The notes below the pieces were generated by a model that was not told the DNA's origin, did no database searches, and was given only the letters and a program-made list of their open reading frames with translations. From Roseicyclus salinarum (lineage in GTDB: Bacteria; Pseudomonadota; Alphaproteobacteria; Rhodobacterales; Rhodobacteraceae): a stretch of DNA of 50,468 nt. Numbering within the stretch: position 1 is the stretch's first letter; each line of letters begins with the position of its first letter. The translations under genes and the position numbers were made by a program. The stretch lies in contig NZ_JARRSA010000026.1 in NCBI RefSeq assembly GCF_029624655.1, positions 1 through 50,468 on the forward strand. The letters are read 5' to 3'. Shown piece after piece: positions 20,579 through 28,514 of the stretch.

Positions 20579-20956
20579 ATGTTTTTGAAGGAATTTTTCG
20601 AAGACGAGAGCGGCGCGGCGGTCACCATAGACTGGCTGGTGCTGCTTGGAGGGCTTACCGCGACGGGCCTCATGGTCGTGGAAGTGTCCACCGGCGCGCT
20701 GGGCGGCCATTCGCAGACGATCCGTGGCGAGCTTCAGGACAACCATTTCGAGACCGCGTGGATCGACTACCTCCCCGTGGGGGCGAGCGGCCAGACGCCG
20801 CCCGACGTGTCGGACACCTCGAACCGCCCCGCCAGGGGCAACAACGGTCACGGCAACAACTACGACAGCTGCGACTCGTCCAACCCCGGCCGGTCGCCGA
20901 ACTGCGTGGAGGATCCCGACTACGACGACGAGATGCCCCGCGGCCGCAACAACTGA
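20579..20956 (+). CDS. Small pilin-like membrane protein, paralogue 2
   Basis: A 125-residue product: MFLKEFFEDESGAAVTIDW, one membrane helix (LVLLGGLTATGLMVVEV), the RGELQDNHFETAWIDY block shared with the preceding gene, then a low-complexity Asn/Gly/Asp-rich tail with two cysteines (about 95-125). The ATG at 20579 is chosen because the paralogue's N-terminus aligns there; the frame opens upstream to 20492 with no similarity. The FxxDESGA segment is like the prepilin peptidase region of Flp pilins (small TadA-system pilins). The unusual tail and absent tad genes leave the function open. Confidence 0.72.
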   Translation: MFLKEFFEDESGAAVTIDWLVLLGGLTATGLMVVEVSTGALGGHSQTIRGELQDNHFETAWIDYLPVGASGQTPPDVSDTSNRPARGNNGHGNNYDSCDSSNPGRSPNCVEDPDYDDEMPRGRNN

Positions 20957-21140
20957 AGGCAGGTCCGGCGGAGGCGCCGGCTGGCCGTGCGCCGCGTGAT
21001 CCCGGCCCCTACCGGTTGAGCCTTTCGCCGTCCCGCTTTCGCGCGGGCCGGCGCGCCTGCCACCCGTGTTGTCGATTGCGCGGGGGCTGCTGCTGGTCTA
21101 CTCCCGCCAGCGGTGAACACGTCGGTCGAGGGAGGCGCTC

Positions 21141-22082
21141 ATGACGCTCGCATTCGTATTTCCGGGGCAAGGCGCCCAGACCATCGGCATGGGCCGCGAC
21201 CTTGCGGCCGACTGGCCCGAGGCGCGCGCGGTCTTCGACGCCGTGGACGAGGCGCTGAGCGAGAAGCTTTCGGCGCTGATCTGGGAGGGAGACATCGACG
21301 AGCTGACCCTCACGCGCAACGCGCAGCCCGCGCTCATGGCGACGTCCATGGCGGTCATGGCGGCGCTGAAGGCCGAGGGTGTCGAGGTCACGGCGGCCGA
21401 CTACGTCGCGGGGCACTCGCTGGGCGAATACTCGGCGCTCTGCGCGGCGGGCGCGTTCGGCCTTGCCGACACGGCCCGGCTCTTGCGGCTGCGGGGCGAG
21501 GCGATGCAGAAGGCCGTGCCGCAGGGCGAGGGGGCGATGGCCGCGATCCTCGGCCTCGATTTCGACGCCGTGCTCGGCGTGGTGAAGGCGGCCGCGGGCG
21601 ACGAGGTCTGCGCCGCGGCCAATGACAACGACCCGGCGCAGGTCGTCGTCTCGGGGCACCGTGAGGCCGTCATGCGCGCCATCGACATCGCGAAGGAGAG
21701 GGGCGCGAAACGGGCCGTTCCCTTGCCCGTCTCCGCGCCGTTCCATTGCGCGCTGATGCAGCCGGCCGCCGACGCGATGGCCAAGGCGCTGGGCGAGGTC
21801 GACCTGAGCGCGCCCGCCGTGCCCCTCGTCGGCAACGTGACGGCCATGGCCGAAAGCTCGCCCGACAAGATCCGCGCGCAGCTGATCGAGCAGGTGACGG
21901 GACGTGTCCGCTGGCGCGAGAGCGTTGCGTGGATGGCCGCGCATGGCGTGACCGAAATCTGGGAGATCGGCGCGGGCAAGGCGCTGTCGGGCATGGTCCG
22001 GCGCATCGACCGGTCGGTCGAGACGCGCACGGTCGGCACCGCCGACGAGGTCCGGGCGGCGGCGGCCGCGCTGGCGGGCTGA
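21141..22082 (+). CDS. fabD: Malonyl-CoA:ACP transacylase
   Basis: Moves malonyl from CoA to ACP for fatty-acid elongation. The 313-residue product begins MTLAFVFPGQGAQTIGMGRD. It has the nucleophile elbow GHSLGEYSAL with Ser93, the catalytic His in PVSAPFHCALMQPAAD, and the C-terminal WEIGAGKALSGMVRRI. Length is typical. It starts the run fabD, a hypothetical gene, fabG, acpP and fabF; the next gene starts 5 bases later. Confidence 0.97.
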   Translation: MTLAFVFPGQGAQTIGMGRDLAADWPEARAVFDAVDEALSEKLSALIWEGDIDELTLTRNAQPALMATSMAVMAALKAEGVEVTAADYVAGHSLGEYSALCAAGAFGLADTARLLRLRGEAMQKAVPQGEGAMAAILGLDFDAVLGVVKAAAGDEVCAAANDNDPAQVVVSGHREAVMRAIDIAKERGAKRAVPLPVSAPFHCALMQPAADAMAKALGEVDLSAPAVPLVGNVTAMAESSPDKIRAQLIEQVTGRVRWRESVAWMAAHGVTEIWEIGAGKALSGMVRRIDRSVETRTVGTADEVRAAAAALAG

Positions 22083-22087
22083 GCGGC

Positions 22088-22663
22088 ATGGCGCGCAGCC
22101 TCGTCTGGCTGGCCGCCATCGTCGTCGCGCTGGCGGCCACGGGAGGCCTTCTGTGGTTCTCGACGGTCAGCGCCGCGCGCTTTTCGGTCGAGGGCGACAT
22201 GCTGCACGTATCGGGACAGCTGACGCTGGCCTCGACGGAGCGGCTGAACGTGATCCTCGAGGAGAACGGCGATCTTTCGACCCTCGTGCTGGGCGACATC
22301 GCGGAAGGCAGCGACATGACGGCGCTCTTGCAGAAGGGGCTGCTGGTCCGGCAGGCGGGCCTGTCCACCGAGGTCGCGCCCGGAGCCACGTTGTCGGGCG
22401 ACGCGGTCTACCTGTTTCTTGCAGGCATCACGCGCGGCATCGGCCCCGGCGGGCGGGTGGCGGTGACAGGCTGGGATACCCCCGCGGGGCCGGCGGCGCG
22501 GCTGCCGCGCGATCATCCTGCCCATTCCGAACGCCGCGACTATGTCGGGCGGATGCTGGGATCGGACGACTTCTACTGGTTCACTCTCGAGGCGCCGGGC
22601 GAGATGCCCTACGTGATGACGCCTGCGGATCTTGCCGCGCTCGACGTGGCGACGATGCCCTGA
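22088..22663 (+). CDS. Hypothetical membrane-anchored protein, possibly a degenerate ClpP-fold
   Basis: A 191-residue product with an N-terminal anchor or signal (MARSLVWLAAIVVALAATGG). The rest follows the pattern of periplasmic ClpP-like proteins (COG3904-type, from memory): a beta strand 'LHVSGQLTLAS', a strand-turn 'LSTLVLGDIAEGSD', a helix, then 'YLFLAGITRGIGPGGRVAVT'. The active-site Ser segment normally seen before the FLAGxxR block is replaced by 'GATLSGDAVYLFLAG', so it may be inactive. It lies 5 bases after fabD and 77 before fabG, so it is likely in the same transcript. A function in lipid synthesis is not shown. Confidence 0.65.
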   Translation: MARSLVWLAAIVVALAATGGLLWFSTVSAARFSVEGDMLHVSGQLTLASTERLNVILEENGDLSTLVLGDIAEGSDMTALLQKGLLVRQAGLSTEVAPGATLSGDAVYLFLAGITRGIGPGGRVAVTGWDTPAGPAARLPRDHPAHSERRDYVGRMLGSDDFYWFTLEAPGEMPYVMTPADLAALDVATMP

Positions 22664-22740
22664 GGGGCGCCGCCGGGATGGTGCCGTCGCGCCAGTCCTG
22701 CTAGGACCGCGGAAACGCAACGGGATCGGAGGGACGGGAC

Positions 22741-23478
22741 ATGTTCGACCTGACAGGCAAATCGGCACTGGTGACAGGCGCATCGGGCGGGATCGGGGCG
22801 TCCATCGCCCGGTCGCTTCATGCGTCGGGCGCGGCGGTCGGGCTGTCGGGGACGCGCGAGGCGCCGCTCGAGGCCCTGGCGGCGGAGCTTGGCGAGCGCG
22901 CGCATGTGCTGCCGTGCGACCTGTCGGATGCCGAGGCGGTCGAGGCGCTGCCGAAACGGGCCATCGAGGCGATGGGTGCGGTCGATATCCTGGTGAACAA
23001 CGCCGGGATCACGCGCGACAATCTTTTCATGCGCATGTCCGACGAGGAATGGTCGCAGGTGCTGGAGGTGAACCTGACCTCCACCATGCGGCTCTGCCGG
23101 GGCGTCCTGAGGCCGATGATGAAGGCGCGCTGGGGCCGGATCGTGAACATCTCCTCGGTCGTCGGCGCGACGGGCAATCCGGGGCAGGGCAACTACGCCG
23201 CGTCCAAGGCAGGCATGGTCGGCATGTCCAAATCGCTGGCCTACGAGGTGGCGAGCCGAGGGATCACGGTGAACTGCGTCGCGCCCGGTTTCATCGAGAC
23301 GGCGATGACGGACAAGCTCAACGACGAGCAGAAGGGCCGGATCCTGGCGCAGATTCCCGCCGGCCGGATGGGGGCCACCGAGGAGATCGCGGCATCGGTC
23401 GTGTTCCTCGCCAGCGCCGAGGCCGGCTACATGACGGGAGCCACCCTTCATGTGAACGGCGGTATGGCCATGCTGTGA
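22741..23478 (+). CDS. fabG: 3-oxoacyl-ACP reductase
   Basis: NADPH-dependent short-chain dehydrogenase of the fatty-acid cycle. The 245-residue product has the cofactor motif [12 protein letters not shown] near residue 14, [11 protein letters not shown], the catalytic Ser in [14 protein letters not shown], the YxxxK pair in [11 protein letters not shown], and [15 protein letters not shown]. Start and length match FabG. It sits upstream of acpP in the usual order fabD, fabG, acpP, fabF. Confidence 0.96.
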   Translation: MFDLTGKSALVTGASGGIGASIARSLHASGAAVGLSGTREAPLEALAAELGERAHVLPCDLSDAEAVEALPKRAIEAMGAVDILVNNAGITRDNLFMRMSDEEWSQVLEVNLTSTMRLCRGVLRPMMKARWGRIVNISSVVGATGNPGQGNYAASKAGMVGMSKSLAYEVASRGITVNCVAPGFIETAMTDKLNDEQKGRILAQIPAGRMGATEEIAASVVFLASAEAGYMTGATLHVNGGMAML

Positions 23479-23507
23479 TGCTTGCCGCCTTTGGCGTCGC
23501 GCGGCCA

Positions 23508-23535
23508 TTGCCTTCGCGAACAGCTATGCTATAGG
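23508..23535 (+). promoter_or_regulatory. Probable promoter of acpP
   Basis: TTGCCT (23508-23513) and TATAGG (23530-23535) with a 16-base spacer, about 130 bases before the acpP start. A separate promoter would fit the high expression acyl carrier protein needs. Confidence 0.55.
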
Positions 23536-23662
23536 CGGCGCAGATTGCCGGGGGGCTTGCGCCTGCCGGGTCGCCCATCTGGGCGCGTGTGAGTGGCCGG
23601 ACAGGCAAAGATCAAACCGGCGCGGCAGCTACAGGCGGCGCATCAAGAGACGAGGAAACAAG

Positions 23663-23896
23663 ATGAGCGACATCGCAGAGCGCGTGAAGAAGATCGTGGT
23701 CGAGCACCTGAGCGTGGAAGAGGACAAGGTGACGGAGAACGCTTCGTTCATCGACGACCTCGGCGCCGACTCGCTGGACACGGTCGAACTGGTCATGGCC
23801 TTCGAGGAAGAGTTCGGCATCGAAATCCCCGATGACGCGGCCGAAACCATCCAGACCTTCGGCGACGCGGTCAAGTTCATCAAGGAAGCCCAGTAA
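23663..23896 (+). CDS. acpP: Acyl carrier protein
   Basis: Small acidic carrier of growing acyl chains. The 77-residue product begins [16 protein letters not shown] and carries the phosphopantetheine Ser37 in [14 protein letters not shown], then [20 protein letters not shown]. It has its own probable promoter and a strong terminator right after the gene. Confidence 0.98.
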   Translation: MSDIAERVKKIVVEHLSVEEDKVTENASFIDDLGADSLDTVELVMAFEEEFGIEIPDDAAETIQTFGDAVKFIKEAQ

Positions 23897-23920
23897 GCGG
23901 CATCCACCACGATCGTCAGA

Positions 23921-23949
23921 CGGCGCCCCATCGGGCGCCGTTTTCGTTT
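23921..23949 (+). terminator. Rho-independent terminator of acpP
   Basis: CGGCGCCC (23921-23928) pairs with GGGCGCCG (23933-23940), followed by TTTTCGTTT. It would limit read-through into fabF. Confidence 0.85.
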
Positions 23950-24075
23950 CCCGCCCCGGGCCATGGGCGATTTCGCGGCCGGAAAGCCCCACGGGGCCAG
24001 CGGGGATTGCGCGCCGGCAGCGACCCAAGGTATCACGTCGCGACCAAAACGGGGCCGGAAGAAGGGGCAGCGGGA

Positions 24076-25332
24076 ATGCGTCGAGTTGTGGTGACGGGTC
24101 TGGGGCTGGTGACGCCCCTGGCGACGGGCGTCGAAGAGACTTGGAAGCGTCTCCTGGCCGGGCAATCCGGCGCAGGGCCGATCACGCGCTTCGACGCGAG
24201 CCACCTGGCGACGAGCTACGCCTGCGAGGTGAAGCGGGGCGACGGCAGCGACGGGACCTTCAACCCCGACGACTGGATGGAGCCCAAGGAGCAGCGCAAG
24301 GTCGACGAGTTCATCCTCTACGGCGTCGCGGCCGCCGACCAGGCGATCCGGGATTCCGGCTGGGCGCCCACCGACAGCGAGGGCCAGGAGCGCACCGGAT
24401 GCCTGATCGGGTCGGGCATCGGCGGGCTTCAGTCAATCGCCGAGACCTCGATCACGTTGAAGGAAAAGGGGCCGCGGCGCGTGTCCCCGTTCTTCGTGCC
24501 CGGCGCGCTGATCAACCTGATATCGGGCCAGGTCTCGATCCGCTACGGGTTTCGCGGGCCGAACCACGCGGTCGTCACCGCCTGTTCGACCGGCGCGCAC
24601 GCCATTGGCGACGCGGCGCGGCTGATCATGCTGGACGACGCCGACGTGATGGTCGCGGGCGGCGCGGAAAGCCCGATCTGCGAGATCGGCATCGCCGGGT
24701 TCAATGCCTGCAAGGCCCTGTCCACGAAGCGCGGAAGCGAGCCCGAGAAGGCGTCGCGCCCTTGGGACAGCGACAGCGACGGCTTCGTCATGGGCGAGGG
24801 CGCGGGCATGGTGGTGCTCGAGGAATACGAGCATGCCAAGGCGCGCGGCGCGACGATCTACGCCGAGATCCTCGGCTACGGCCTGTCGGGCGACGCCTAC
24901 CACATCACCGCCCCGCCGCCCGACCACGAGGGCGCGGAACGCGCGATGCGCGCCGCGCTCAAGCGCGCGGGCCTGCAGCCGTCCGATATCGACTACGTCA
25001 ACGCGCATGGCACCTCGACCATGGCCGACACGATCGAACTGGGCGCGGTGGAGCGGCTGATGGGCGATCATGCGGGCAAGCTGATGATGTCCTCGACCAA
25101 GTCGATGACGGGACATCTTCTGGGCGCCGCGGGCGCGATCGAGGCGATCTTCTCGATCCTCGCGATCCGCGACCAGATCGCGCCGCCGACGATAAACCTC
25201 GACAACCCGGCCGCCGAGACGGCGATCAACCTTTGCGCCAACGCCGCGCAGAAGGGCGAGATCAACATCGTCCAGTCGAATTCGTTCGGCTTCGGGGGCA
25301 CCAATGCCTGCCTGATCATGGGGCGCGTCTAG
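24076..25332 (+). CDS. fabF: 3-oxoacyl-ACP synthase II
   Basis: Condensing enzyme of fatty-acid elongation. The 418-residue product begins MRRVVVTGLGLVTPLATGVE. It has the catalytic Cys in TACSTGAHAIGDAARL, the first His in NAHGTSTMADTIELGA, Lys and second His in STKSMTGHLLGAAGA, and the end block NSFGFGGTNACLIMGRV. The ATG at 24076 matches the family start. It ends 4 bases before mltG, so the two are probably co-transcribed. Confidence 0.97.
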   Translation: MRRVVVTGLGLVTPLATGVEETWKRLLAGQSGAGPITRFDASHLATSYACEVKRGDGSDGTFNPDDWMEPKEQRKVDEFILYGVAAADQAIRDSGWAPTDSEGQERTGCLIGSGIGGLQSIAETSITLKEKGPRRVSPFFVPGALINLISGQVSIRYGFRGPNHAVVTACSTGAHAIGDAARLIMLDDADVMVAGGAESPICEIGIAGFNACKALSTKRGSEPEKASRPWDSDSDGFVMGEGAGMVVLEEYEHAKARGATIYAEILGYGLSGDAYHITAPPPDHEGAERAMRAALKRAGLQPSDIDYVNAHGTSTMADTIELGAVERLMGDHAGKLMMSSTKSMTGHLLGAAGAIEAIFSILAIRDQIAPPTINLDNPAAETAINLCANAAQKGEINIVQSNSFGFGGTNACLIMGRV

Positions 25333-25336
25333 GCCC

Positions 25337-26500
25337 ATGTGGAAACACGTCGCTGCCAACGGCCTGAGCTTCCTGATCGTCATCGCGATCGCCCTTGCCG
25401 TCGCCATCGGCTGGGGCCAGCGGCAGTGGAGTTCGGAGGGGCCTCTGGAGGAAGCGATCTTCTTCGAAGTTCCGCGCGGCGCATCGTTGCGCGCCGTGTC
25501 CGAGGATCTCGCCGAGGCGGGCGCCGTCTCGTCGGCGATGCTGTTCCGGCTTGGCACGGAATACGCCGATCGCTCGGGCGACCTGCGCTTCGGCTCCTAC
25601 GAGATCCCGGCGCGCGCCTCGATGGAAACCGTACTGGAGATCGTGACGGCGGGCGGCCCGTCGAGCTTCCGCTATGCCGCAACCTATGTGCTGCGCATCG
25701 AGGGCACGGGCGAGTTGCGCTTGCGCGAACGCATTCCGGGCACCGGCGAGATCGTCGAGCTTGAGACCTTCGCCTACGAGGACGGGGTGCCGGATGTCTA
25801 CCGCGAGCTGGTGGAAAGCGACCAGATAACCGTCTACCGCGTGTCGATTCCCGAAGGCCTGACCAGCTGGCAGATCGTGCAGGGCCTGAACCAGGCGGAT
25901 TTCCTCCAGGGAGAGGTGGCCGACATTCCGGCGGAGGGAATGCTGGCGCCCGACACCTACGAGGTGCGGCGCGGTGACGACCGGAACGACCTGCTGGAGC
26001 GGATGCGGCTCGCGCAGGAGACGATCCTCGCCGAGGCCTGGGAGGACCGCGAGGACGGCCTGCCCCTCGCCTCGCCCGAGGAGGCCCTGATCCTCGCCTC
26101 GATCATCGAGAAGGAGACGAGCGTGCCAGACGAGCGGGAGCAGGTCGCCAGCGTCTTCGTGAATCGCCTGAACCGGGGAATGCGGCTTCAGACGGACCCA
26201 ACGGTGATCTACGGGGTGACGAACGGGCGCGGCGTACTGGGTCGCGGCATACGCCAGTCGGAGCTGCGCGACGAGAATCCGTGGAACACCTACGTCATCG
26301 ACGGGCTTCCGCCCACGCCGATCGCGAACCCCGGTCGGGCCGCGATCGAGGCGGCGCTGAACCCCGACGAGACCGAATACGTGTTCTTCGTCGCGGACGG
26401 GACGGGTGGACATGCCTTCGCGCAAACGCTTGAGGAACATAACAGAAATGTCGCTCGCTGGCGCGAGATCGAGGCCGAGCGCGCGGCCTCGGGCAACTGA
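25337..26500 (+). CDS. mltG: Endolytic murein transglycosylase
   Basis: Inner-membrane YceG-family enzyme that cuts nascent glycan strands and sets their length. The 387-residue product has one N-terminal membrane helix (about 9-25, LSFLIVIAIALAVAIGW), then a LysM-like region. The catalytic core has ASIIEKETSVPDEREQVASV with the catalytic Glu, RLNRGMRLQTDPTVIYG, NTYVIDGLPPTPIANPG and the end YVFFVADGTGGHAFAQTLEE. It follows fabF by 4 bases and is the last gene before the GTA cluster. As a wall-cutting enzyme next to the GTA it could be thought a lysis gene, but its family and position argue for a housekeeping role. Confidence 0.95.
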   Translation: MWKHVAANGLSFLIVIAIALAVAIGWGQRQWSSEGPLEEAIFFEVPRGASLRAVSEDLAEAGAVSSAMLFRLGTEYADRSGDLRFGSYEIPARASMETVLEIVTAGGPSSFRYAATYVLRIEGTGELRLRERIPGTGEIVELETFAYEDGVPDVYRELVESDQITVYRVSIPEGLTSWQIVQGLNQADFLQGEVADIPAEGMLAPDTYEVRRGDDRNDLLERMRLAQETILAEAWEDREDGLPLASPEEALILASIIEKETSVPDEREQVASVFVNRLNRGMRLQTDPTVIYGVTNGRGVLGRGIRQSELRDENPWNTYVIDGLPPTPIANPGRAAIEAALNPDETEYVFFVADGTGGHAFAQTLEEHNRNVARWREIEAERAASGN

Positions 26501-26629
26501 CCAGGATGTGCTCGCCGCCCACGGCGGGTCGATCGCGTACGCTCAAGGCTGACGGAAGGGCGTCGTCTGATGGTTGACGAAAGATGAACCTGTGACTCTT
26601 GCGTTAACTATTTGAAAGTAAAAAACTTA

Positions 26630-26660
26630 TTGACCTTCCGCGCGGTCCGTGGCACCTATT
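26630..26660 (+). promoter_or_regulatory. Possible GTA promoter in an AT-rich island
   Basis: A -35-like TTGACC (26630-26635) stands at the end of an AT-rich stretch (26600-26635) that contrasts with the GC-rich surroundings. The best -10 candidate is the weak CCTATT (26655-26660) with a 19-base spacer, which would suit an activator-dependent promoter. It is the only promoter-like sequence I see upstream of g1. The assignment is tentative. Confidence 0.4.
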
Positions 26661-26685
26661 TGTGCAAGCTGGATGACGTGGGTGA

Positions 26686-26720
26686 ACGGTCCCGGGGATA
26701 CCCCCCGAGGGCCGTTTTTT
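26686..26720 (+). terminator. Intrinsic terminator or attenuator in the GTA leader
   Basis: ACGGTCCCGGGG (26686-26697) pairs with CCCCCGAGGGCCGT (about 26702-26715) with one bulged A, followed by TTTTTT (26715-26720). The stem is very stable. It ends about 50 bases before g1 and lies downstream of the candidate GTA promoter, so it may act as an attenuator. It could instead simply end mltG transcription. Confidence 0.75.
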
Positions 26721-26771
26721 CTTGCGTTGCTCGTGCCCGGGAAACGGATTTTCGGACACGGGGATTTTCTG

Positions 26772-27149
26772 ATGATCGATGAACGCCATTCGCCCGCGCC
26801 GCAGGCTGCGTGGGACGTGGACGACCTTGAGCTGACCCTCGAGCGGGCGGAGATGCTGGTCGCCCGGGCGCAGGAGGTCTTCGAGACCACCGTCGAGGCG
26901 CTGCAATCGGCGGTCCGAACGCTCAAGTCGATGCCCGAGACGGGCGAACGCGAGGTCGTCAAGGACGTCAGGGCCATGAACGGGGCGCTGATGCTCGCCC
27001 TTGAGTTGCAGGAGAAGGCGCGTGTCGCAGGAAGCAGGCATTTCGGGACAGACGGCGGCGGCAAGCTCGACCTCGATGCGGCGCGGGACGAGATTGCCAT
27101 GCGACTGGCTTGCCTCCGCGACGCCGGAGGAGGAGGGAGCGTTCCTTGA
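26772..27149 (+). CDS. GTA gp1, small terminase-like protein
   Basis: A 125-residue product beginning MIDERHSPAPQAAWDVDDLE. It is mostly helical and charged, with a coiled-coil-like stretch (LELTLERAEMLVARAQEVFE) and a second helical block (VKDVRAMNGALMLALELQEK). In RcGTA the corresponding first gene encodes the small terminase subunit that partners the large subunit; the DNA-binding part is reduced, in keeping with packaging of any DNA. Assignment rests on position just before g2, size and composition. The ATG at 26772 is chosen; the open frame extends to 26649 across the leader terminator, which cannot be coding. Its end overlaps the start of g2 by up to 128 bases. Confidence 0.75.
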   Translation: MIDERHSPAPQAAWDVDDLELTLERAEMLVARAQEVFETTVEALQSAVRTLKSMPETGEREVVKDVRAMNGALMLALELQEKARVAGSRHFGTDGGGKLDLDAARDEIAMRLACLRDAGGGGSVP

Positions 27150-28431
27150 CGGCCTCTCGGCCAACGCGACCGCGGCGCTGGCATGGCTGTTCGAGTTCTG
27201 GGCCTTGCCGCACCAGTGGCCGCCCGAGGGCGATTGGCACACTTGGGTGGTGCTGGGCGGGCGCGGCGCGGGCAAGACGCGCGCCGGCGCGGAATGGGTC
27301 CGCGCCCATGTCGAGGGTGCCGGCCCGGAGGCGCCCGGCCGGGCGCGGCGCGTGGCGCTGGTGGCGGAAACCTACGACCAGGCGCTTGCGGTGATGGTCA
27401 AGGGCGAGAGCGGTCTTCTGGCCTGTTCGCCGCCCGACCGGCGGCCGCGCTGGGTCGCGGGCGAGCGGCTTCTGGTATGGCCGAACGGGGCCGAGGCGCG
27501 GGTGTTCTCGGCGCATGACCCCGAGGCATTGCGGGGGCCGCAATTCGACCTCGCATGGGCGGACGAGCTTGCAAAGTGGCCCAAGGGGCAGGCGGCGTGG
27601 GACATGCTGCAATTCGGATTGAGGCTGGGACGCCGTCCGCGGGCCGTCGTCACCACGACGCCGCGCAATGCGGCCGTGCTTCGCGATCTTCTGGGCCGTG
27701 ACAGCACGGTGAAGACCCATGCCTGCACGGAGGCGAACAGGGCCTTCCTCGCAGCGAGCTTCATCGAGGAGATCCGCGCGCGCTACGGCAACACGCGGCT
27801 GGGGCGGCAGGAAATCGACGGCGAGATGCTGGGCGATGTCGAGGACGCGCTGTGGACCCGCGCGGCGATCGACGCGGCCCGCGTGAGCGAGGTGCCTCAC
27901 GGGGTCCGGGTCATCGTCGCGGTCGATCCGCCGGTGACGGGTCACGAGGGCTCGGACGCCTGCGGGATCATCGTCGTGGGCGTGGTGACGGAGGGCCCGG
28001 TGGCAGACTGGCGCGCCGTCGTCATCGAGGATTGCAGCCTGAAGGCCGCCAGCCCGACGCGCTGGGCCGAGGCGGCGGCGGCGGCCTACCACCGCCATCG
28101 CGCGGAGCGCATGGTGGCCGAGGTCAACCAGGGTGGCGACCTGGTGGAGACGATCATGCGGCAGGTCGACCCGATGGTGAGCTACCGTGCGGTGCGGGCC
28201 AGCCGCGGAAAGGCGGCGCGGGCCGAACCCGTGGCCGCGCTCTATGAACAGGGGCGCGTGGCGCACCTCGGAACGCTGGCGCATCTGGAGGACGAGATGT
28301 GCCAGATGACGATCCGCGGCTACGACGGCCAGGGCAGTCCCGACCGGGTCGATGCGCTGGTCTGGGCGCTGACGGACGGGATGATCGCGCCGGCAGCCCG
28401 GCGCCTCAGGCCCGGCATCCGCGGACTTTAG
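27022..28431 (+). CDS. GTA gp2, terminase large subunit
   Basis: ATPase-nuclease motor that fills capsids and cuts DNA by the headful. With the GTG start the product has 469 residues. Walker A is GGRGAGKTRAGAEW (79-86 for the loop), Walker B is DLAWADELAKW, and the nuclease domain has VIVAVDPPVTGHEG, MVAEVNQGGDLVETIMRQV and DRVDALVWALT with acidic metal ligands. The start is uncertain: GTG at 27022 follows GGAGAAGG, while an ATG at 27076 would give a protein closer to the usual N-terminus. It overlaps g1 and is followed by an 83-base gap holding a terminator-like hairpin. Confidence 0.93.
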   Translation: MSQEAGISGQTAAASSTSMRRGTRLPCDWLASATPEEEGAFLDGLSANATAALAWLFEFWALPHQWPPEGDWHTWVVLGGRGAGKTRAGAEWVRAHVEGAGPEAPGRARRVALVAETYDQALAVMVKGESGLLACSPPDRRPRWVAGERLLVWPNGAEARVFSAHDPEALRGPQFDLAWADELAKWPKGQAAWDMLQFGLRLGRRPRAVVTTTPRNAAVLRDLLGRDSTVKTHACTEANRAFLAASFIEEIRARYGNTRLGRQEIDGEMLGDVEDALWTRAAIDAARVSEVPHGVRVIVAVDPPVTGHEGSDACGIIVVGVVTEGPVADWRAVVIEDCSLKAASPTRWAEAAAAAYHRHRAERMVAEVNQGGDLVETIMRQVDPMVSYRAVRASRGKAARAEPVAALYEQGRVAHLGTLAHLEDEMCQMTIRGYDGQGSPDRVDALVWALTDGMIAPAARRLRPGIRGL

Positions 28432-28460
28432 GACATTCGACGTGGCGCAGGCGCGCCCGG

Positions 28461-28492
28461 CCCGTTCCCGATCCGTCGGGACGGGTCTTTTT
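28461..28492 (+). terminator. Terminator-like hairpin between g2 and g3
   Basis: CCCGTTCCCG (28461-28470) pairs with CGGGACGGG (28477-28485) with one bulged T and a six-base loop, followed by TCTTTTT. It sits inside the GTA operon, about 20 bases before the portal gene start, and would be expected to cut transcription unless RNA polymerase is modified. Confidence 0.7.
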
Positions 28493-28514
28493 CACTGCTT
28501 GAGGAGACGCGCGC

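Noticed and set aside
25337-26500. mltG as a GTA lysis gene
   Set aside because: It is a complete YceG/MltG housekeeping enzyme with a membrane helix, 4 bases from fabF, and its family is universal in bacteria.
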